A stretch of DNA of 5,388 bases from Dehalococcoidales bacterium (GTDB lineage: Bacteria > Chloroflexota > Dehalococcoidia > Dehalococcoidales > Fen-1064): positions 1-5,388 of the forward strand of contig JAQTPO010000127.1 of assembly GCA_028712845.1 (NCBI GenBank). The letters are read 5' to 3'. Each line of letters opens with the position of its first letter. Position 1 is the first letter of the stretch. The notes under the pieces are model-generated. The model ran no database searches and was not told the origin of the DNA. It saw nothing but the letters and a program-made list of their open reading frames with translations. Both the position numbers and the translations under genes were made by a program. Below are positions 1 to 4,693 of the stretch, one piece after another.

Positions 1-665
1 GGAAACATTTCTCCGCCGGACATGATGTCGGCACTAAAGAGGAACTGGATGACGAAGAAAAACGGGGGTTGTACAGGGATAGGTATCGAAGGTATTCGAC
101 AGTGCGGGCTTATTGTATGGAAAACAGCCTGCGCTGGCATAATCTGCCCAAGCCGACCATTGCGATGGTGCAGGGTTATTGTATCTTTGGCGGGTGGATA
201 TTCGCCGCATCTATGGACATGGTTTTTGCCGCGGAAGATGCGTTGTTCTTACCCTCTCACACGCAATTTTTCACCGTGCCTTGGGACATCGGTTACCGCA
301 AAGCTAAAGAGATTCTCTTCGAACACCGGTTTGTCACTGCCTGGGAGGCTGTCAAATACGGGTTTGTCAACAGGGTTTACCCGAAGGAAAGATTGGAGGC
401 GGAGACGCTTGCCTATGCCGAGCGTATCGCTGATAACTGGTTATCCGACCCTCTGCGTATCCGGAATGTTAAATTCTCCATCAATCACATGATGGATACA
501 ATGGGTTTCTCTGCTGAGATGGGTGCGGCTTACCAGAGTTACTTTATTGCCAAGGAACCGGTTGTTGCTGAGCGTGAACGTGATGATAAAGGCGGTCTTG
601 CCAACGTGCAGAAAGCAACCCAAAACCTGGAATTGACTAAAGAGTGGCTGGACCGGATGAAATAG
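1..665 (+). CDS. Enoyl-CoA hydratase/isomerase-family (crotonase) protein, 5' end missing
   Basis: The reading frame is open from the left edge (first full codon at base 3) to TAG at 663-665, leaving 220 residues of a protein family that is usually about 260 long. The true start lies outside the window; the TTG at 69 is an internal leucine. The first visible residues, KHFSAGHD, are the first oxyanion-hole segment of crotonases. VQGYCIFGG (codons about 165-197) is the second. Both support a CoA-thioester substrate held in a crotonase fold. At the positions of the two catalytic glutamates of mitochondrial enoyl-CoA hydratase (rat Glu144 and Glu164) I align Ile (codon 198-200) and His (codon 258-260), so simple hydratase chemistry is doubtful. 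The PWDIGYRKAKEILF segment and the charged C-terminus recall a crotonase subfamily usually annotated only as 'enoyl-CoA hydratase/isomerase'. The fold is secure; the reaction is unknown. The gene converges on the phosphatase at 791. Confidence 0.9.
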   Translation, partial: KHFSAGHDVGTKEELDDEEKRGLYRDRYRRYSTVRAYCMENSLRWHNLPKPTIAMVQGYCIFGGWIFAASMDMVFAAEDALFLPSHTQFFTVPWDIGYRKAKEILFEHRFVTAWEAVKYGFVNRVYPKERLEAETLAYAERIADNWLSDPLRIRNVKFSINHMMDTMGFSAEMGAAYQSYFIAKEPVVAERERDDKGGLANVQKATQNLELTKEWLDRMK

Positions 666-706
666 TCCGGTAACAAAAGATTTTAATACGGGCAGTATGT
701 CCGATT

Positions 707-768
707 GGTTCTGCTTGCTTTTGGTTGTGGTTTTTATCTTTTATTGACAACCTTAAGCAAGCAGAACT
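707..768. terminator. Large composite hairpin between convergent genes, possible bidirectional terminator
   Basis: A perfect 13-bp inverted repeat (708-720 with 755-767, left arm GTTCTGCTTGCTT) is followed, after a 2x2 T/T internal loop, by a second 6-bp stem (723-728 with 747-752, GGTTGT/ACAACC). The apical loop is 18 bases (729-746) and is T-rich on the + strand. A G-T pair at 707/768 can extend the base. It sits between the crotonase stop at 665 and the phosphatase stop at 791, where a shared terminator is expected. Only a weak T-rich tail (TTATTA) follows on the + side, and none is seen on the - side. Factor-independent termination is therefore plausible but not proven. It could also be a remnant of a palindromic mobile repeat. 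Confidence 0.6.
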
Positions 769-769
769 T

Positions 770-785
770 ATTACCATAAGGTAAT
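770..785. repeat. Small inverted repeat next to the phosphatase stop codon
   Basis: ATTACC (770-775) and GGTAAT (780-785) form a perfect 6-bp stem around a 4-base ATAA loop. It starts two bases after the large hairpin and ends five bases before the phosphatase stop codon at 791-793. In - strand RNA it would fold just after the stop codon and could act with the larger hairpin in termination or 3'-end protection. No T tract follows it directly, so its role is uncertain. Confidence 0.4.
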
Positions 786-790
786 TCTGG

Positions 791-1441
791 TTATAAAAGA
801 GGCAGAAGCTCTTGCGGATGTTTTATCAGTGTCTTTGCGCCACCGGCTAAAAGTTCATCAGCACACCGAAAACCCCACAGAGCACCTACCGGATACATAT
901 TTGCGCTACAGGCTGTTTTCATATCAACCTCCGAATCACCTATGTAAAGGAATTGTGATGGGCTGATACCGAGTTGCTTTGCTATCTGTAACGCTCCCTT
1001 CGGGTCAGGTTTTTTAGGTAAAGCAGGCATAGCGCCTATTACCAGGTCGAAATGCCAGCGTGATAGTAGTTTGGATACCATCGTTTTAGTCAGGTCATCA
1101 GCTTTATTGGAGAGCACTGTTATACTGAGATTTCTGGCGGTTAAAGAGTCCAGCAGTTCAGGAATATCCGGGTACGGGTGCGTATTGTCTGCCCAATGCT
1201 TGGAGTATTCCTCATTAATGTACGCCAGCAGTTTTTCTACCGTAGCGCTATCCCTGTGATGCTCAGGAAGTGAGTGGAGAGCCAGAAATTCCCTGCCTTC
1301 TCCAATTAACTGCTTGTAAGCCTCTATTTCATGTTGTGGAAAATTAAGGCGAGCTAATCCTTTATTTGTAGAGTTGGCTATATCCTCAAGGGTATTTAAT
1401 AATGTCCCATCGAGGTCAAATATTGCCGCTCTATATTTCAA
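791..1441 (-). CDS. HAD-superfamily phosphatase, phosphoglycolate phosphatase-like
   Basis: This is a soluble cytosolic Mg-dependent phosphohydrolase of about 216 residues, normal for the Gph/PGP type of HAD enzyme. All four HAD motifs are visible (numbering from the TTG start): FDLDGTLLN with nucleophile Asp9 and acid/base Asp11, then VLSNK with Ser111, then KKPDP with Lys144, and YIGDSEVD with Asp169 and Asp173 for Mg binding. The stretch between motifs I and II (about 20-95) is a helical C1 cap, which selects small substrates. 2-phosphoglycolate is the usual guess, but pyrophosphate or sugar phosphates are possible. The longer frame opens with GTG at 1450, directly after an in-frame TAG. 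I prefer TTG at 1439-1441 because an AGGTGA ribosome-binding site lies five bases upstream of it and the protein then begins MKYRAAIFDLDGT. It follows PEPCK by 52 bases on the same strand, so co-transcription is likely. Confidence 0.88.
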   Translation of the reverse strand: MKYRAAIFDLDGTLLNTLEDIANSTNKGLARLNFPQHEIEAYKQLIGEGREFLALHSLPEHHRDSATVEKLLAYINEEYSKHWADNTHPYPDIPELLDSLTARNLSITVLSNKADDLTKTMVSKLLSRWHFDLVIGAMPALPKKPDPKGALQIAKQLGISPSQFLYIGDSEVDMKTACSANMYPVGALWGFRCADELLAGGAKTLIKHPQELLPLL

Positions 1442-1446
1442 TAGAC

Positions 1447-1452
1447 TCACCT
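1447..1452 (-). promoter_or_regulatory. Ribosome-binding site deciding the phosphatase start
   Basis: Read on the - strand this is AGGTGA, a strong Shine-Dalgarno match, with a 5-base spacer to TTG at 1439-1441. The alternative GTG start (1448-1450) lies inside this motif and has no comparable site upstream, so the motif favours the shorter protein. Confidence 0.6.
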
Positions 1453-1493
1453 ATTATCGGAGAATTAGAGGCAAAACCAATAGAGGTGCCGAT

Positions 1494-3275
1494 TTATCCC
1501 AGGCGATTTTTCAACTCATCGAATTGATTGCGCAAACGCTTCGGAAGACGGTCGCCGAACTGTGAAAAGAATTTCTCCATTTTGGTAATTTCAAGTTTCC
1601 AGAGTTCGGTATCGACTCTGAACAATTCCCTCACGTTTTCCTGCGGGATATCAAGACCGCTGAAATCCATATCATCGCCGTTCGGTAAATAGCCGATGGG
1701 TGTTTTGCTAGCTCCAATCTTTCCATCGACCCGTTCACACATCCATTTGAGGGCGCGGCTGTTTTCTCCGAAACCGGGCCAAAGCCATTTGCCATCCTTG
1801 CTCTTGCGGAACCAGTTTACATAAAAAATTCGCGGCGCCTTATTATTCAGTTTATCGCCCATATCGAACCAGTGCTGAAAATAATCGGACATATTGTAGC
1901 CGCAGAAAGGAAGCATTGCGAAGGGGTCATACCTTATACCCACATCATCGAGAATGGCGGCGGTAGGTTCCGATGCAGCAGTAGCACCGAGAAAAACGCC
2001 GTGGTCCCAGTTGAACGACTCCATCACCAGCGGTACGACACTGGAACGGCGTCCGCCGAAGATGAAGATGTCAATGGGGACTCCTTCCGGCTTTTCCCAG
2101 TCAGGGGAGATGATAGGGCATTGTGCTGCGGGAGCAGTGAAACGCGAGTTCGCATGGGCGGCAAGCTCTTTACTGGATGGTGTCCAATCCCGACCTTTCC
2201 AGTCAATCGTGTGAGCGGGTAATCCTTCCATTCCTTCCCACCAGATATCGCCATCGTCAGTCAGGGCGCAATTGGTGAAGATAGTGTTCTTTTTAATGGT
2301 TTCCATTGCCATCGGGTTGGATTTGTAGGAAGTGCCCGGCGCCACGCCGAAGAAACCGGATTCGGGATTAATGGCATGCAGATGTCCGTCCGGGGCAATT
2401 TTCATCCATGCAATATCATCGCCAAGACATTCTGCTTTCCAGCCGGGAATGGTTGGCTGTATCATTGCCAGATTAGTTTTCCCGGAAGCTGAGGGGAAAG
2501 CGGCGGCGATATGGTATTGTCGGCCTTCAGGGTTTGTCAGCCGCAGGATAATCATATGCTCTGCCATCCACCCTTCACGTTGGGCAAGTGCTGAACCAAT
2601 GCGGAGAGCCAGACATTTTTTCCCGAGGAGGGCATTACCACCGTAACCGGAGCCATAAGACCAGATTGTATTCTCATCGGGGAAATGGCTGATATATTTC
2701 TTTTCTATCGGAGCGCAGGGCCAAGCAACATCTTTCTGTCCTTTTTCTAAAGGGGCGCCGACAGAGTGGAGACACTTGATAAAATCCTGTCCCTCATTGA
2801 GAAGGTCAATCACTTTACCGCCAACACGTGTCATGATGTGCATATTACAGACAACGTATAGACTATCGGTAATCTGAGCGCTTAATTTAGACCACGGTGA
2901 CCCGACCGGTCCCATCGAGAAGGGAATGACATACAGCGTGCGGCCCTTCATGCATCCTTTGTATGAAGCCGTCATCGTCGTTTTTAATTCATCAATATTT
3001 ATCCAGTTGTTTGTTGGGCCTGCCTGCTCTTTATCTTTTGTGCTGATAAAGGTACGTGCCTCAACGCGGGCGACATCACTCGGGTCAGAACGGAATAGGA
3101 AGCTATTTGGGCGCTTCTTGAGAGGAATTACTTTACCTTCCGCAACCATTTGGGACATCAGGTTATCATATTCCTTTTTGCTCCCGTCACACCAGTAAAC
3201 TTTGTCCGGTTGACATAGATTGGATACTTCCTTTACCCAGTTACTAAGTTTTTTGTTTTTCATCTCGTAAGTCAT
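1494..3275 (-). CDS. pckG: Phosphoenolpyruvate carboxykinase (GTP)
   Basis: The enzyme converts oxaloacetate plus GTP to PEP, CO2 and GDP in the cytosol. It is the first committed step of gluconeogenesis from C4 acids, and in some anaerobes runs in the carboxylating direction. At 593 residues it is essentially full length for the GTP family. Recognisable blocks, numbered from ATG 3275, are VARVEAR (about 68-74, PEP-site Arg), GYGGNALLGKKC (210-221, metal-site Lys), a His near 240, P-loop FPSASGKTN (260-268), kinase-2 GDDIAWMK (285-292), NSRF (376-379), FGGRR (406-410) and NWFRK...WLWPGFGEN (487-505, guanine-binding region). Two points are unusual: Ser264 stands where vertebrate enzymes have the reactive P-loop cysteine (Cys288), and Trp497 replaces guanine-site Phe525. 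The frame extends to TTG 3293, but ATG 3275 has a GGGGGA ribosome-binding site. It is the upstream gene of the pair with the phosphatase and is divergent from the TSUP transporter. Confidence 0.97.
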   Translation of the reverse strand: MTYEMKNKKLSNWVKEVSNLCQPDKVYWCDGSKKEYDNLMSQMVAEGKVIPLKKRPNSFLFRSDPSDVARVEARTFISTKDKEQAGPTNNWINIDELKTTMTASYKGCMKGRTLYVIPFSMGPVGSPWSKLSAQITDSLYVVCNMHIMTRVGGKVIDLLNEGQDFIKCLHSVGAPLEKGQKDVAWPCAPIEKKYISHFPDENTIWSYGSGYGGNALLGKKCLALRIGSALAQREGWMAEHMIILRLTNPEGRQYHIAAAFPSASGKTNLAMIQPTIPGWKAECLGDDIAWMKIAPDGHLHAINPESGFFGVAPGTSYKSNPMAMETIKKNTIFTNCALTDDGDIWWEGMEGLPAHTIDWKGRDWTPSSKELAAHANSRFTAPAAQCPIISPDWEKPEGVPIDIFIFGGRRSSVVPLVMESFNWDHGVFLGATAASEPTAAILDDVGIRYDPFAMLPFCGYNMSDYFQHWFDMGDKLNNKAPRIFYVNWFRKSKDGKWLWPGFGENSRALKWMCERVDGKIGASKTPIGYLPNGDDMDFSGLDIPQENVRELFRVDTELWKLEITKMEKFFSQFGDRLPKRLRNQFDELKNRLG

Positions 3276-3278
3276 AGT

Positions 3279-3286
3279 TCCCCCTT
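3279..3286 (-). promoter_or_regulatory. Ribosome-binding site of PEPCK
   Basis: On the - strand this reads AAGGGGGA and ends three bases before ATG 3273-3275. It lies within the longer TTG-initiated frame, which supports the ATG as the real start. A further ATG at 3261-3263 has no such site. Confidence 0.55.
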
Positions 3287-3382
3287 GTTCCAAAATGAAT
3301 ACTTGAAAATTACTGTGGATGCTTTATTGAAGTTCTGGACTGGGTGCCGGCTTTATCCTCTCAAATACTAAGACGTAAAGCT

Positions 3383-3414
3383 ATCATTCGCTGAGTTAGC
3401 ATAAATCGAATGAT
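3383..3414. repeat. 8-bp inverted repeat, candidate operator upstream of PEPCK
   Basis: ATCATTCG (3383-3390) and CGAATGAT (3407-3414) are perfect inverted arms with a 16-base spacer. The arm centres are 24 bp apart, a little over two helical turns, as for a dimeric regulator contacting one face of the DNA. It lies about 110-140 bp upstream of the PEPCK ATG, where a control site for the leftward promoter would be expected. The role is inferred from symmetry and position only. Confidence 0.4.
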
Positions 3415-3437
3415 TTTCTATTAGTAATAATAACATA

Positions 3438-3484
3438 AGCCGGGTCTGGTAGATAGAGAGATTCTCAAAAAAATCATAGCCGGG
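3438..3484. repeat. Pair of AGCCGGG direct repeats
   Basis: AGCCGGG occurs at 3438-3444 and again at 3478-3484, both preceded by a CATA-like context and spaced 40 bp apart, close to four helical turns. A related inverted copy (CCGGCTTTAT) begins at 3347. Such phased repeats can be activator or repressor sites, but seven bases is short and chance cannot be excluded. Confidence 0.25.
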
Positions 3485-3538
3485 CGTAAAAATTTTTTAG
3501 TTTAATCATGCTTCACAGGTACTTTGTGCCTTTTCCAG

Positions 3539-3546
3539 CCGTACGG
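3539..3546. promoter_or_regulatory. CCGTACGG palindrome at the -35 position, candidate operator
   Basis: This is a perfect 8-bp palindrome whose right edge touches the expected -35 element (about 3545-3551) of the transporter promoter. A poor -35 hexamer together with an overlapping palindrome fits a regulated promoter. No regulator gene is visible in the window. Confidence 0.3.
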
Positions 3547-3565
3547 ACTTTTTGTGCACTTTCTC

Positions 3566-3574
3566 TGATATAAT
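3566..3574 (+). promoter_or_regulatory. Extended -10 promoter for the TSUP transporter
   Basis: TGATATAAT is a perfect match to the extended -10 consensus TGnTATAAT of housekeeping sigma factors. No good TTGACA-like -35 is found, as is common for extended -10 promoters. The predicted transcript start is near 3581, about 25 bases before ATG 3606. That excludes the in-frame TTG at 3552 as the start and fits the ATG. Confidence 0.65.
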
Positions 3575-3605
3575 ATCATCAAATAAACAGAGAAAAATCA
3601 CAACA

Positions 3606-4433
3606 ATGCCAATAATCTATATCGTGATACTTTTAGCTACCGGGATAATTACCGGATTTGCCAGCGGACTTTTGGGAGTCGGTGGGGCGTTCATCATGAC
3701 TCCCGTGCAGTTTTATGTATATCAACAGATGGGGTTCAGCGCAGATACAGCGATAAAAATTGCTTTCGGCACTACTTTGCTGGTTATTCTCCCGACTGCT
3801 ATCAGCGGTACCTGGCGGCATCACCGGCACGGCGATATCAGATGGAAATCAGCGCTTATCATGGGAAGTTGCAGTATTCTGGGTGGCTTAGCCGGAGCGA
3901 CCATAGCCGTTCACCTTTCGGGGGAAGTGCTGAAGATGGCATTTGGCGCAGTTGTTTTGCTTAGCGGTATAAGAATGGTTATTGGTAACAGGTCAAAACA
4001 AGACGACGTTACACCACGTGAGAACCCGTGGCTTTTAGTGGCATGGGCAATCCCAGTGAGTATCATTACAGGTATGCTTGGTATTGGTGGAGGCATTGTC
4101 GTCATTCCGGTTATGACACTCGCCCTCAGGTTCAGTATGCGCAGTGCCGTCGCCACTTCTCTGGCAATAATGATATTCACCAGCATCGGGGGCATAATAG
4201 GATATGTGACTGACGGTCTGCGTGTCTTCGGTACACAGGCTTTCTCCACAGGGTATGTCAATGTACAAGCATTTCTTCTGTTGGCGTCAACGAGTATTGT
4301 TACGGCTCAATTCGGCGCAATGGCATTACGCCGTATTCCTGAGAGACCTCTGCGGATTATTTTCACAATACTTATGTTCTACGTAGGGTTGAGGATGCTG
4401 GGGTTGTTTGAGCTAATTGGCTGGCATATATAG
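3606..4433 (+). CDS. TSUP-family (TauE/SafE) integral membrane transporter
   Basis: This 275-residue inner-membrane protein has about eight hydrophobic segments (near 3-28, 48-67, 82-102, 109-126, 141-172, 180-200, 219-240 and 249-269). The family (formerly DUF81) exports or imports small anions, including sulfite, sulfonates and sulfoacetate, usually as an ion-coupled carrier. The two family repeats are clear: ITGFASGLLGVGG (15-27) opening the N-terminal half and ITGMLGIGGG (154-163) opening the C-terminal half, each followed by a Pro-containing segment. The polar loop TWRHHRHGDIRW (69-80) is also typical. A longer frame begins at TTG 3552, but that would lie upstream of the predicted transcript start, so ATG 3606 is chosen. 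The ribosome-binding site is weak (AGAGAAAA about 10-13 bases upstream). No sulfur-metabolism gene is adjacent, so the substrate cannot be assigned. The gene is apparently monocistronic, and a short CTGGC/GCCAG stem (4421-4437) spans its stop codon. Confidence 0.92.
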   Translation: MPIIYIVILLATGIITGFASGLLGVGGAFIMTPVQFYVYQQMGFSADTAIKIAFGTTLLVILPTAISGTWRHHRHGDIRWKSALIMGSCSILGGLAGATIAVHLSGEVLKMAFGAVVLLSGIRMVIGNRSKQDDVTPRENPWLLVAWAIPVSIITGMLGIGGGIVVIPVMTLALRFSMRSAVATSLAIMIFTSIGGIIGYVTDGLRVFGTQAFSTGYVNVQAFLLLASTSIVTAQFGAMALRRIPERPLRIIFTILMFYVGLRMLGLFELIGWHI

Positions 4434-4450
4434 CCAGTATTGTCGCCATT

Positions 4451-4482
4451 ACACAGTATCACCTGTTTATCTGAACCTGTGT
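4451..4482. repeat. Weak inverted repeat downstream of the transporter
   Basis: ACACAG (4451-4456) and CTGTGT (4477-4482) can pair across a 20-base loop. The loop and right arm also hold two ACCTGT copies (4461-4466 and 4476-4481). It could contribute to 3'-end formation of the transporter transcript, but no T tract follows and the arms are short. Confidence 0.2.
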
Positions 4483-4509
4483 CGAATTGCAGAGCAAACT
4501 ATACATATT

Positions 4510-4615
4510 CCCTCGCCCTTGTGGGAGAGGAGTAAGGTGAGGGGGCTTTGAATGTCACCCTCATCACATTCGCTTCGCTCAGTGCAAGCCTTCCCTTCTC
4601 CCCTCAAGGGAGAAG
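4510..4615. repeat. Palindromic dispersed-repeat-like element (MITE/REP-like)
   Basis: The element consists of two inverted, diverged copies of a CCCTTG-centred unit. The left unit (4510-4530) is a hairpin with arms CCTCGCCC and GGGAGAGG (one mismatch) and loop TTGT. The right unit is a perfect 8-bp hairpin, CTTCTCCC (4595-4602) with GGGAGAAG (4608-4615) and loop CTCAA. Between them, GTGAGGG (4537-4543) can pair with CCCTCAT (4558-4564), and the right half carries about 22 extra bases (around 4569-4590, TTCGCTTCGCTCAGTGC). No protein is encoded. Sequences of this style occur as multicopy intergenic repeats in many bacterial genomes, often between converging genes as here. Copy number in this genome cannot be seen from one window. 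It may also serve as a terminator for either neighbour. Confidence 0.65.
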
Positions 4616-4693
4616 AAGTTCTCTTAAGAATAGTGATTTATACAAGTGAATACTATCTCATTTTGCGGACTTAATGGTTCTATTAAAATACGG

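Larger units (their letters stand above)
3276..3605. other. Divergent intergenic control region between PEPCK and the TSUP transporter
   Basis: These 330 bases contain no convincing gene. They must carry the promoters for both PEPCK (leftward) and the transporter (rightward). A good rightward extended -10 is seen at 3566-3574. I searched the - strand for a leftward -10/-35 pair and found only weak matches, so the PEPCK promoter is unassigned. The region is AT-rich in places, including an A5T6 tract around 3488-3498 likely to bend DNA. It also contains the inverted repeat, direct repeat and palindrome listed separately. Confidence 0.7.

Noticed and set aside
22..492. 156-residue + strand frame overlapping the crotonase
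   Set aside because: It is a shadow frame: low-complexity Arg/Cys/Trp-rich translation with no family resemblance, while the frame of 1-665 carries clear crotonase motifs.
1456..1493. ATCGG/CCGAT inverted repeat in the PEPCK-phosphatase gap as a terminator or attenuator
   Set aside because: There are only five paired bases around a 28-base loop and no T tract; chance is more likely.
1872..2222. + strand frames (1872-2222, 1954-2214, 2332-2646, 2926-3198) inside PEPCK
   Set aside because: They are antisense to a highly conserved PEPCK coding region. Their translations show no recognisable domain and they have no promoter or ribosome-binding site that stands out.
3421..3435. AT-rich stretch as a - strand -10 for PEPCK
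   Set aside because: TATTAT- and TAATAG-like strings occur, but none has a -35 hexamer at 16-18 bases, so no promoter was called.
3911..4268. - strand frames antisense to the TSUP transporter
   Set aside because: They are mirror frames of a conserved membrane-protein gene; the Thr/Pro/Ile-rich or His/Asp-rich translations are compositional by-products.
4510..4615. CRISPR-like or tRNA-like interpretation of the hairpin-rich gap
   Set aside because: There are only two diverged inverted units with no regular spacers, and no cloverleaf arms or CCA-end context.
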